From: Formosa algae
GTDB lineage: Bacteria; Bacteroidota; Bacteroidia; Flavobacteriales; Flavobacteriaceae
Direction: 5' to 3'
Assembly (NCBI RefSeq): GCF_001439665.1
Contig: NZ_LMAK01000014.1
Span: 1 to 64,000, forward strand
Length of the DNA: 64,000 bases
The notes under the pieces are model-generated. The model was not told the DNA's origin and made no database searches. It saw only the letters and a list, made by a program, of their open reading frames with translations. The stretch's first letter is position 1. Each line of letters starts with the position of its first letter. Made by a program: the position numbers and the translations under genes. This document shows positions 56,365-64,000 of this stretch, piece after piece.

Positions 56365-57351
56365 TTAATCAGTTTTTAATTTACTAGGCAGATAATTGTA
56401 TTTCTTTTTAAAGGCGGCGGTAAAATGTTGGGGATTTTTATAGCCAATTTCGTAAGCGGTCTCTGCAATGGTATAGCCTTGTTCGGAGATTAGTTTTTTT
56501 GCTTTCACCATGCGCAGTTCGGTGACATAAGTAAAAATAGGCTTCCCAAAAATGAGTTTAAAATTCTGCTTCAGCTTAAATTGATTGATGCCTGTAAGGT
56601 GGGACAGTTCTAAAATACTGGGCGGGTTTTTAAGGTTTTTAGAGATGATAGACTCGGCGTGTAGAATTTTTAAATGGTCTTCTTTAGGAATACAGAGGTC
56701 GTGTTGGGTTTGTTTATGTGACAGACAATCGAAAAAGATGGCTAATATTTCGGTGATTTTAGATTCTAAATACGCTTTTTTGATGCATTCCCCGTAATTA
56801 CAATTCACAATTTCTTCAATAATAAGGTGTAATTGCGCCGTGATGGGCTTGCTTTGTTCCCACATAACAAACGGAATATCTTGTTCTAAGGCTGTACCAA
56901 ATTCAGCACTAAGGTTTTTAAAAGTATGTCCGAATACCCGTTCTAAATAGGCTTTTGTAAATAAAATTTCTAGCGTTTTTCGCTTAGTGCAATCGTATTC
57001 TAATTGCCCTTTAACTTCGGGTAAATAAAAGAAGTTATAATGGCCGTTCGGAATATATACGGCTACACTCTTCTCATTTTTAGGGGTATACCTACTGCTG
57101 CCTTCAATTTCAAAATGTATTTTTAAAAAGGGGAAATCGTGTTCTACATCTACCACAAAAGGTGGCGTAATACTGCCGTTTCTCACACTAATTTTTATGC
57201 CATCTAATACCAATTCTTTGGTTTCGCCTTTTACTAAAGCACCATTAGTAATTAGGGTTTCTTCATTCAGCTTTGCAGTTTTAAAATCTTTAGGAAACGT
57301 GCGGGTAATGGTTTTTTGAGCAAAGGAATGACTTTTCAATACAGATTTCAT
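56365..57351 (-). CDS. AraC-family regulator, probably of the siderophore block
   Basis: A 328-residue activator-type regulator. The C-terminal ~100 residues are two AraC helix-turn-helix units (L-S-H-L-T-G-I-N-Q-F-K-L-K-Q-N-F and I-A-E-T-A-Y-E-I-G-Y-K-N-P-Q-H-F), and the N-terminal part is a ligand- or iron-sensing domain of the PchR-like type. It is divergent from the receptor gene, with 116 bases between the starts, an ordinary arrangement for a regulator controlling its neighbour. Likely it senses the siderophore taken up by the receptor and turns on the three-gene block. Confidence 0.85.
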   Translation of the reverse strand: MKSVLKSHSFAQKTITRTFPKDFKTAKLNEETLITNGALVKGETKELVLDGIKISVRNGSITPPFVVDVEHDFPFLKIHFEIEGSSRYTPKNEKSVAVYIPNGHYNFFYLPEVKGQLEYDCTKRKTLEILFTKAYLERVFGHTFKNLSAEFGTALEQDIPFVMWEQSKPITAQLHLIIEEIVNCNYGECIKKAYLESKITEILAIFFDCLSHKQTQHDLCIPKEDHLKILHAESIISKNLKNPPSILELSHLTGINQFKLKQNFKLIFGKPIFTYVTELRMVKAKKLISEQGYTIAETAYEIGYKNPQHFTAAFKKKYNYLPSKLKTD

Positions 57352-57467
57352 AAAATACTTTTTACGGCTTTATTAATGCCTTTTGCGTTATTAAAATTGA
57401 AACGTAATAAAATACATTTGCAATCATTATTTAAAATTAATCTAAATAGTAAAAATAGAAGAATATT

Positions 57468-59843
57468 ATGAACTTATCAAAAATTATAAGAGCAATTATA
57501 GGATTGTTTTTTATAACACTATCGCACTTCAGTTTTGCACAACAGCAAACAGCCTTAGTAAAAGGTCAGGTCTTGACTGCAGATAGTAAACTGGCCGAGT
57601 CTATTAATGTGGTGATTACACCCTTAAATGTGGGGACAACAACCTCTAAAGATGGGGTATATAAATTCAATAACATACCTTATGGCGATTATACCATAGC
57701 CTTTTCTTTAATAGGTATGGAAACGAAAACCATAAACATTCGTGTAGATGCTACCGTAACAAGCATTCCAGATGTGGTGCTTAGTGAAAATGAAGAAGAA
57801 CTGGAGGAAGTGCTTATTGTGGCCGAACGTTTAAATCAGTTCGCACAAAAAGAGTCGGAATACGTGGCTAAAGTGCCTTTAAAAAATATAAATAACCCGC
57901 AATCGTATTCTATTGTTACTGGGGCGTTATTAGAAGAACAACTGAATACAGATTTACCATCGGCCTTTAAAAGTATTACAGGTGGAGGCTATGTAGAGTC
58001 TAACGATGGTAATGTGAGTGTGTATTTAAGAGGATTTAGATCTGATGTGCACTTGCGTAATGGCGGAATTGCTTGGATAAAAGCTCCTATAGATCCGCAA
58101 AATATTGAGCGTATAGAACTTATTAAAGGTCCGGGATCTTTATTTTATGGTGCTAATGTGAATAATATTGCCAATTATGGTGGGGTGGTGAATAAAGTGA
58201 CCAAACAAGCCTATAATGGTAAAAAATTAGAGTTGGGTTATATCGCAGGAAGTTGGGAACAAAACCGTGTAACTTTAGATTATAATACAGTGTTAGATGA
58301 AGATGAAACCGTGTTTTTTAGATTAAACGGCGCTTATAATTCAGAAAACAGTTTCCAAGATCAGGGGATTAAAAGAGAATTTATGGTAGCACCGTCTTTA
58401 ACCTTTAATATTACAGACCGTTTAACCACAACCTTTAATTTAGAATATAACCAAAGTGAACGTAATTTATATTTTGCTAGAGGTTTAAGTACATCACTGA
58501 TTACTGATGAAGTAAACAGTTGGGACGATTTAAATTGGGATTACGATACCAGTTATGGCTCTAACGGAATGGCCGGATATTTTGCTTCTACCGTGATGCA
58601 AGTGATGGTAGATTATAAACTGTCGGATACTTGGACGTCTAAAACCACTTTTACCAATGCGTCTTTATTTACAGATGCCAATTACCTTCGCGTGGTCATG
58701 TCTGATGAAAATACAGTAGATCGTTACTACTTACAATTAGATCCTAGAGAATCTGGAAATACACACATTCAGCAAGATTTCTTAAATGTAATTGATGGTG
58801 AAAAATTAGATAACAAACTGGTTACAGGAATGAGTTATTTAAATAATTTTGATGATACCCAACGTACTGGGGTTTGGAATGCAGTGGATGCTGTAGATGT
58901 GAACGATCCGGTAATTGTAGGGATGACTAATGAAGAATTTGAATCGAATATAGCCGATCAGACTAAAAACAAAACGGTTACAAAATTTAAAACTATAGGA
59001 ATTTATGCTTTTGATGCTTTAACCATAGCAGATAAAATTACCTTGGCTGCAGGTTTACGTTTTGACCGTTACATGGGAGCAAACACAGTATACAATGGTG
59101 CCGATTTAAGTAATGGATACAATCAAAATGCATTAAGTACCAAGTTAGGGATTGCCTATAATCCGTTTCAGGATCAGGCCTCTTTCTTTGTGAATTATAT
59201 GGATGGATTAAGTAATAATGCGCCATCGGATAACGGAACTGGAGAGATTATTACTTGGGATGCAGAACGTGCTAAGCAATTTGAAGTGGGAACTAAATTA
59301 AACTTCTTTAACGGGAAATTAAAAAGTACCATTAGCTATTACAATATCAATATTGATAACGATATTATTACCAATGAAGATGGTGTAAGTGTACAAGAAG
59401 GAGAAACCTTAAGTAAAGGCTTTGAAATAGATATTATTGCCAATCCATTTCCAGGGTTTAATGTTGTAGCTGGGTATACTAAAAACAATGCCACTTTAGA
59501 GAAAGTAAGTGCAGGTAGTGAAAATACTGTAGGAAATAGTTTAACCTATACGCCAGAAACGGTATGGAATTTTTGGTTGAGTTACCACATTCTGAAAGGA
59601 AAGACTAAAGGTTTAGGTTTTGGATTCGGAGCCAACCATATGAGTGAAATATACAACAGTACTGCCAATACCTTTGGTTCTGAGGCTTATAGTATTTTTG
59701 ATAGTACAGTGTTTTATCAAAAAGAGAAATACAGAGTGAGTCTAAAAGCAAATAATATGTTTGATACATCTTATTATAATGGGTATGGTATTCCGCAAGA
59801 TCCGTTTAACTTTAGTGTGGGCTTAACCTATAATGTATTTTAA
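57468..59843 (+). CDS. TonB-dependent siderophore receptor
   Basis: A 791-residue outer-membrane receptor. The signal peptide ends F-A-Q (about residue 25); a carboxypeptidase-regulatory-like domain (about 30-105) is followed by a plug (about 130-245 with Y-L-R-G-F-R-S-D and I-E-L-I-K-G-P-G-S-L-F-Y-G) and a barrel ending in N-V-F. The plug and the short loop pattern are those of the ferric-siderophore group (FhuE/FpvA-like). It begins a block with an esterase and a PepSY protein, next to an AraC regulator, as in many iron-uptake loci. Which siderophore it takes is not readable. Confidence 0.87.
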   Translation: MNLSKIIRAIIGLFFITLSHFSFAQQQTALVKGQVLTADSKLAESINVVITPLNVGTTTSKDGVYKFNNIPYGDYTIAFSLIGMETKTINIRVDATVTSIPDVVLSENEEELEEVLIVAERLNQFAQKESEYVAKVPLKNINNPQSYSIVTGALLEEQLNTDLPSAFKSITGGGYVESNDGNVSVYLRGFRSDVHLRNGGIAWIKAPIDPQNIERIELIKGPGSLFYGANVNNIANYGGVVNKVTKQAYNGKKLELGYIAGSWEQNRVTLDYNTVLDEDETVFFRLNGAYNSENSFQDQGIKREFMVAPSLTFNITDRLTTTFNLEYNQSERNLYFARGLSTSLITDEVNSWDDLNWDYDTSYGSNGMAGYFASTVMQVMVDYKLSDTWTSKTTFTNASLFTDANYLRVVMSDENTVDRYYLQLDPRESGNTHIQQDFLNVIDGEKLDNKLVTGMSYLNNFDDTQRTGVWNAVDAVDVNDPVIVGMTNEEFESNIADQTKNKTVTKFKTIGIYAFDALTIADKITLAAGLRFDRYMGANTVYNGADLSNGYNQNALSTKLGIAYNPFQDQASFFVNYMDGLSNNAPSDNGTGEIITWDAERAKQFEVGTKLNFFNGKLKSTISYYNINIDNDIITNEDGVSVQEGETLSKGFEIDIIANPFPGFNVVAGYTKNNATLEKVSAGSENTVGNSLTYTPETVWNFWLSYHILKGKTKGLGFGFGANHMSEIYNSTANTFGSEAYSIFDSTVFYQKEKYRVSLKANNMFDTSYYNGYGIPQDPFNFSVGLTYNVF

Positions 59844-59862
59844 AACCCATAATTTTACACAA

Positions 59863-59897
59863 AAAAAGAGAGCATGTTTTCACATGGTCTCTTTTTC
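59863..59897 (+). terminator. Hairpin between receptor and esterase genes
   Basis: AGAGAGCATG pairs with CATGGTCTCT (one mismatch) with an A run before and a T run after, 25 bases past the receptor stop. The two following genes are on the same strand, so it may act as a partial terminator that lowers their expression relative to the receptor. Confidence 0.6.
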
Positions 59898-59922
59898 TGT
59901 GTCTATTTAAAATCTGAATATC

Positions 59923-60969
59923 ATGAAACATTTTATCACCTCTCTACTGCTATGTCTGTGTTTGTATAGCCATGCCCAAGACGTAACTATCGGATTTACA
60001 GAAACCATAGACTCGAAGCTTCTGAAAGAAACACGAGAGTATGACGTGTATTTACCCGAACAGTATAGCGAGGCACATTATAAAAGTCAGCAGTATCCGG
60101 TTATCTACATTTTAGACGGCGAAAAGTTTTTTCATGTGGCTTCTGGGATTGTTAAGAATCTGTCTACGGGCTATTATCCGGTAATGCCGGAATGCATTAT
60201 AGTGGCCATAAAAAACACCAATCGCTCTCGCGATTTAACACCAACTAAAATTGCAGACGTGGGGTATGTTAGTGGTGGGGCAGATACGTTTAGCGCGTTT
60301 ATTACGACAGAATTAATGCCTAAAATAGATGCGACCTACAGAACCTTAGGGTACAATGTGCTGGTTGGTCATTCGTTTGGTGGCCTATTTACCATAAACT
60401 CACTCTTTAAAACTACCGATACATTTCACGGGTATTTGGCTATCGATCCTAGTTTGTGGTGGGATGATGCCTTATTTGTTAAGGCTCTGGAAGGTGAATT
60501 AGAAACCAAAGACTTTAATAAGCGAGCGTTATTTATAGCGAATGCTAATGCCTCAGGCGCTAAAACCAAAACTTCGGCTCAAGATGATGCGCATGAGCAA
60601 GCAAAAGCAAATGCCATAGCACAGTTTAATACTACAACCCCAAAACAATTAAAACTAACGGTAAAATATTACCCTGAAGAAGATCATGGCAGTGTGGTGT
60701 TACCCGCTTTTATAGACGGATTTCGTGCCTTGTTTCCCGACTATCGGATTAATGTAAAAGACGTGATGAGTGATCCAGAAGTGCTGAAGTCACATTTTAA
60801 AACGGTATCCGACAATTTAGGATTCCCGTTTAAACCTCAATGTGCATTTATAGATGGTGTGGTCGATTTACTGATTGATAGAAATCGTTTAGAAGATGCT
60901 AAAGCCTTAAATGAGTTGAATAAATCCTATTATCCGGAGAATGACTATTTAAAAACCAAATGTAATTAA
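59923..60969 (+). CDS. Exported esterase of the ferric-siderophore esterase type
   Basis: A 348-residue exported serine hydrolase (signal peptide M-K-H-F-I-T-S-L-L-L..., cut after S-H-A-Q near residue 19). The nucleophile motif is G-H-S-F-G-G near residue 149 and the histidine lies in E-E-D-H-G-S-V near residue 251. The family includes IroE/Fes-like enzymes that open tri-lactone siderophores. The C-terminal ~70 residues form a helical tail. It follows the receptor and precedes the PepSY gene by two bases, so it probably cleaves the imported siderophore in the periplasm. Confidence 0.8.
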   Translation: MKHFITSLLLCLCLYSHAQDVTIGFTETIDSKLLKETREYDVYLPEQYSEAHYKSQQYPVIYILDGEKFFHVASGIVKNLSTGYYPVMPECIIVAIKNTNRSRDLTPTKIADVGYVSGGADTFSAFITTELMPKIDATYRTLGYNVLVGHSFGGLFTINSLFKTTDTFHGYLAIDPSLWWDDALFVKALEGELETKDFNKRALFIANANASGAKTKTSAQDDAHEQAKANAIAQFNTTTPKQLKLTVKYYPEEDHGSVVLPAFIDGFRALFPDYRINVKDVMSDPEVLKSHFKTVSDNLGFPFKPQCAFIDGVVDLLIDRNRLEDAKALNELNKSYYPENDYLKTKCN

Positions 60970-60971
60970 GT

Positions 60972-62141
60972 ATGCCAAAACCTAAGAAATCCTATACGTT
61001 TAGAAAGTTGATTAATGACCTGCATTTGTGGTTGGGTTTAGCTAGTGGCATTATACTATTTATAGTCTGTCTTACCGGTTGTATATTAACGTTTGAAACC
61101 GAATTGGTACAGTGGTTTGATGCGGAAGATCATTATGCAGCGCCAACGCATGCCCCTTTAGATTTTAATACGATTATAACCGATTTAGAACAGCAGGATA
61201 CATTGGTAAAGGACTTTATTTTTTATGGTGAAGCCCATAGAAACTTACAATTCACATTAATAACCAAAGCCGAATTGCAAGCGAGTGGAGGCAAACCAGT
61301 ACGAGGCAAATCGGTGACCATTAATCCGTATACAGGAGCAACTGTTCAGGCTACAGGACGCACAAAAGCATTTATGCATACGGTAGAAGCATTGCACCGC
61401 TATTTACTTTTAGATAAAACTTGGGGTCGTCCCATTGTAGGTGTGAGCACCATTATTTTTGTGTTTTTATGCTTGTCGGGACTGTTATTATGGTTCCCGA
61501 AAACACTTAAAAAACTAAAGAAGCGAAAGGCTTGGACACAAGGATTTACCATTAAAACCAAAGCGCATTGGAAGCGTTTAAATTACGATATCCATAATAC
61601 GTTTGGGTTTTATGCTTTAGTACCGTTATTGCTTATGGGCTTAACCGGTTTATTGTGGTCGTTTACGTGGTATTATGACGGCTTGGAAGTGGTGCTGGGC
61701 GATCAGTTAGGGAAATCGAGATTTGAAACCACCATACCTTTAGCGCAAAATAATGCAAATGCCGGTATGGCAACTGTAAATTTATACACGCTGCTACAAA
61801 AGACCGATAGCATTTTACCGTATTCTAATTATGCCACCCGAGTGACTTTACCCTTAAATCCGAATGAAAGTGTGATGATTAGAAAAATAAGTGGAGATGC
61901 TTTGGCGTTTAACGCTGCCGATAAGCTTCAGTTTAATCCGTATACCAATAGCTTAATTTCGGCGACCTACTTTAAAGATGAATCTTTTGGATCTAAAGTT
62001 GCGGGTTTAATACGCGGGATACATGTGGGGAATTTTGCAGGAGGTTTAACCCAATGGATTTACTTTATTTGTTGTTTAGTCGCCACCTCATTACCCATAA
62101 CAGGTACCTTAATTTGGTTTAATAAGAAGAAGAAAGCATAG
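60972..62141 (+). CDS. PepSY-associated four-helix membrane protein
   Basis: A 389-residue inner-membrane protein of the PepSY-TM family (PiuB-like), common in iron-uptake loci and thought to reduce or release iron from siderophores. Four transmembrane segments appear at about 18-42, 148-172, 205-235 and 358-382, with large periplasmic loops that hold the PepSY-like part. Histidines in L-H-L-W-L-G, H-R-Y-L and D-I-H-N-T-F fit haem binding. Its start lies two bases past the esterase stop. It closes the block; a bidirectional terminator follows. Confidence 0.87.
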   Translation: MPKPKKSYTFRKLINDLHLWLGLASGIILFIVCLTGCILTFETELVQWFDAEDHYAAPTHAPLDFNTIITDLEQQDTLVKDFIFYGEAHRNLQFTLITKAELQASGGKPVRGKSVTINPYTGATVQATGRTKAFMHTVEALHRYLLLDKTWGRPIVGVSTIIFVFLCLSGLLLWFPKTLKKLKKRKAWTQGFTIKTKAHWKRLNYDIHNTFGFYALVPLLLMGLTGLLWSFTWYYDGLEVVLGDQLGKSRFETTIPLAQNNANAGMATVNLYTLLQKTDSILPYSNYATRVTLPLNPNESVMIRKISGDALAFNAADKLQFNPYTNSLISATYFKDESFGSKVAGLIRGIHVGNFAGGLTQWIYFICCLVATSLPITGTLIWFNKKKKA

Positions 62142-62163
62142 AACGAAGTTTTAAGTATGGACA

Positions 62164-62197
62164 TAAAAAAAATCCGAACGCAAGTTCGGATTTTTTT
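62164..62197. terminator. Bidirectional terminator between convergent genes
   Basis: AATCCGAAC (62171-62179) pairs with GTTCGGATT (62184-62192) around GCAA, with an A run before and a T run after. It can end both the PepSY gene (plus) and the FKBP gene (minus). Confidence 0.88.
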
Positions 62198-62215
62198 ATA
62201 TAGATGTTGCACTAC

Positions 62216-62644
62216 TTATTTGATTTCAATAAGTTCTAAATCGAATACTAAATCTTGACCAGCAAGTGGGTGATTTCCATCAACTACAATATGGTCGTCT
62301 TGAATATCTACCACTCTAAATTGGTGTTCTCTACCATCTTCACTTTTAGAGGTTAATCCCATACCTACTTCAGGTTTCACATCTGGAGGTAACTGTTCGT
62401 TTCCTACTTTGTGAAATAACTGTTCGTTAATGTCACCGTATGCGTTTTCCTTTGCAATTTCAACTGTTTTTTTCTCATTTACTTTCATATCAATGATCGC
62501 GTTTTCAAAACCAGGAATTAACATGCCCTGACCAATAGTAACTTCTAAAGGTTCACGCTCTAAAGAACTATCGAATACACGACCGTCGTTTAATTTTCCT
62601 GTGTAATGCACTTTCACTGTGTCATTTTCTTTTACTTGACTCAT
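62216..62644 (-). CDS. FKBP-type peptidyl-prolyl isomerase (SlyD-like)
   Basis: A 142-residue cytoplasmic prolyl isomerase and chaperone. The FKBP domain is split by an inserted IF-type chaperone flap, as in SlyD: V-H-Y-T-G-K-L-N-D-G-R-V-F-D-S-S near residue 12, I-G-Q-G-M-L-I-P-G-F-E near residue 38, and D-G-N-H-P-L-A-G-Q-D-L-V-F-D near residue 122. It lacks the histidine-rich metal tail of E. coli SlyD. It is a single gene, with a shared terminator on its 3' side. It helps proline isomerisation in newly made proteins. Confidence 0.93.
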   Translation of the reverse strand: MSQVKENDTVKVHYTGKLNDGRVFDSSLEREPLEVTIGQGMLIPGFENAIIDMKVNEKKTVEIAKENAYGDINEQLFHKVGNEQLPPDVKPEVGMGLTSKSEDGREHQFRVVDIQDDHIVVDGNHPLAGQDLVFDLELIEIK

Positions 62645-62818
62645 ACTATAGTTTTAATGTTTAATAAAAAAACAAAGCTAGGACTTTCTAAGGGAAGCAC
62701 ACAGTTTATAGGCTAAAAGTCTGAAAATTAAGAAAGGTTTAACGTTACTTTATACAATATCAGTGTTTTAGTTACGTTTTTATCCTTTTATAATTCTAAT
62801 AAACCCTAGTTGTGCTGA

Positions 62819-63823
62819 TTAGCGTTTTAAAGCTCCAGAGGTGTCGCCGCCCATAAGGCTAGTTACATTATCTAAAGACGCCATATTTACATCGCCCAAA
62901 ATGGTATGCTTTAAAGCACAAGCCGCCGATGCAAAGTTAAGGGCATCTAAATCGTCTTCATAATGCAATAATCCGTAAATTAATCCAGCAGCAAAGGCAT
63001 CGCCAGTTCCCACACGATCAATAACGTGAGAGATTTCGAATATTTCAGTTTTAATATATTCTTTTCCGGTCCAAATACGGCCTTGAATTTCTTGTTCGGA
63101 GGCGCTAATCGATTTACGTTTTTTTCCCACAACTCGCTTAATTCTAGGGAATTCATCCATAAGGGCTTTAGCAGAATCTTTAAATTTTCCGCCAGCGTCT
63201 CCAAGACCAAACATTTCGTTAATCCCACGCGGACTCGTAATCACGATATCGGTATGTTGTACCAATTCAGGCATGACCTCTTGCATGGTTTTACCATATT
63301 TCCACATGTTCTTTCTCGAGTTGATATCTCCAGAAACCATAATGCCCATTTTGTTCGCCGTTTTAATAGCCTCTAGACAACATTGAGCTGCGCCTTCAGA
63401 AATGGCTGGGGTAATTCCCGTCCAATGAAACCAGTCGGCATCTTTAAGCACGTCTTCCCAATCTACCATTCCAGGTTGTATTAAAGAGAATGCAGAACCT
63501 TCTCTTTCGTAAACCACAACGCTAGGTCTGTGTACCGCACCTTTTTCTAGAAAATACATGCCTAATTTATTATCGCCATATATAATTTGATCGGAACTTA
63601 ACCAGTTCTTACGTAAAAATTGAGTCGCCGCTCTACCAATGGCATTATCTGGAAAACGCGTCATGTGAGCTGCCTTCATTCCCAAATACGCACACGATAT
63701 GGCAACGTTGGCTTCGCCACCGCCATAGACCAATTCGAAAGAGTTGGCTTGTGAAAATTTCATATATCCAGGAGGCGATAAACGCATCATGACTTCTCCA
63801 AATGTTACTAGTTTTTTAGCCAT
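62819..63823 (-). CDS. kdgK: 2-keto-3-deoxygluconate kinase (PfkB family)
   Basis: A 334-residue sugar kinase. The N-terminal Y-G-G-G-E-A-N-V-A-I-S-C-A-Y-L-G block (near residue 33) and the C-terminal D-R-V-G-T-G-D-A-F-A-A-G-L motif (near residue 266, with the catalytic aspartate) define the PfkB family. The start V-T-F-G-E-V-M-M-R-L-S-P-P is that of KDG kinases. It phosphorylates 2-keto-3-deoxygluconate, produced in uronic-acid breakdown, to KDPG, which enters the Entner-Doudoroff route. This fits an organism that degrades alginate-, ulvan- or pectin-like polymers. The usual KDPG aldolase partner is not inside the window. Another PfkB specificity cannot be ruled out. Confidence 0.85.
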   Translation of the reverse strand: MAKKLVTFGEVMMRLSPPGYMKFSQANSFELVYGGGEANVAISCAYLGMKAAHMTRFPDNAIGRAATQFLRKNWLSSDQIIYGDNKLGMYFLEKGAVHRPSVVVYEREGSAFSLIQPGMVDWEDVLKDADWFHWTGITPAISEGAAQCCLEAIKTANKMGIMVSGDINSRKNMWKYGKTMQEVMPELVQHTDIVITSPRGINEMFGLGDAGGKFKDSAKALMDEFPRIKRVVGKKRKSISASEQEIQGRIWTGKEYIKTEIFEISHVIDRVGTGDAFAAGLIYGLLHYEDDLDALNFASAACALKHTILGDVNMASLDNVTSLMGGDTSGALKR

Positions 63824-63953
63824 ATATTCAGTTTTATTGTATTAAAATGTTATGGTGTTACAGTGTGTTATTGACAGGTAAAAATAAGGATCTCCGAGTC
63901 CTTTAGTCAAGGAAATCCTGTATTTTATTTTTTAAATGTGGTTGTATGTGGTG

Positions 63954-64000
63954 TTAATCCTGCTCTGATGCCGTATCGGTTTCCGGTTCAGGCTTGGTTT
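63954..64000 (-). CDS. Partial frame at the right edge
   Basis: The minus strand shows the last 15 codons of a frame with an acidic end (T-K-P-E-P-E-T-D-T-A-S-E-Q-D then TAA), cut by the window edge. Too short to name. It ends 130 bases upstream of the KDG-kinase start. Confidence 0.35.
   Translation of the reverse strand, partial: TKPEPETDTASEQD

Noticed and set aside
57352-57467. Fur box in the divergent siderophore promoter region
   Set aside because: AT-rich, but no convincing match to the 19-bp Fur consensus could be aligned by eye.

Overview
This window looks like a chromosomal segment of a marine or alga-associated member of Flavobacteriaceae (Bacteroidota). The evidence is an AT-rich, AAA/TTA/ATT-heavy codon style, a type IX secretion C-terminal signal on a secreted lyase, a SusC/SusD pair under an ECF sigma and FecR-type anti-sigma, several TonB-dependent receptors with carboxypeptidase-regulatory N-termini, and almost no Shine-Dalgarno signals. 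The species cannot be fixed from the sequence alone.

Layout. 1-3.5 kb: the end of a polysaccharide-degradation cluster (carbohydrate-esterase-like hydrolase and a secreted pectate-lyase-fold protein). 3.6-5.6 kb: two small membrane proteins and 1.1 kb of gene-free DNA. 5.6-15.4 kb: defence island 1, a tight four-gene run of a membrane-anchored unknown, a McrB-like GTPase carrying two EVE/PUA-like modules, a McrC-like nuclease, and a 1601-residue exonuclease-RecQ-UvrD fusion. 15.5-25.1 kb: a PQQ/sorbosone dehydrogenase-like lipoprotein with a TonB receptor, a secreted esterase, an amidohydrolase, a small membrane protein and a large-subunit catalase. 25.2-34.8 kb, minus strand: an unknown protein, a Mokosh-II-like helicase-PLD nuclease, two methyltransferases, a DUF3095 cyclase-like protein, two unknowns and a short-chain dehydrogenase. 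35.2-41.7 kb: sigma, anti-sigma, SusC, SusD. 42.2-51.8 kb: defence island 2, a type I restriction-modification locus (hsdM, hsdS, hsdR) with a second McrB/McrC pair nested between hsdS and hsdR, and an in-frame TAG cutting off the HsdR C-terminus. 51.8-52.5 kb: non-coding DNA with 11-bp tandem repeats. 52.5-64 kb: a ferric-reductase-like flavocytochrome, a RidA lipoprotein, a TetR/carboxymuconolactone-decarboxylase pair, a siderophore uptake block (AraC regulator, receptor, esterase, PepSY protein), an FKBP isomerase and a 2-keto-3-deoxygluconate kinase.

How it works together. The metabolic genes serve glycan and siderophore uptake and sugar-acid catabolism. Threaded between them are three separate sets of genes of anti-foreign-DNA type. 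A TACGGnnTTCCGTA palindrome occurs upstream of both restriction islands and may be a shared control site. The best candidate for an undescribed system is the 5.6-15.4 kb run, in which a modified-base-sensing McrBC module is coupled to a triple-enzyme helicase/nuclease and a membrane protein.
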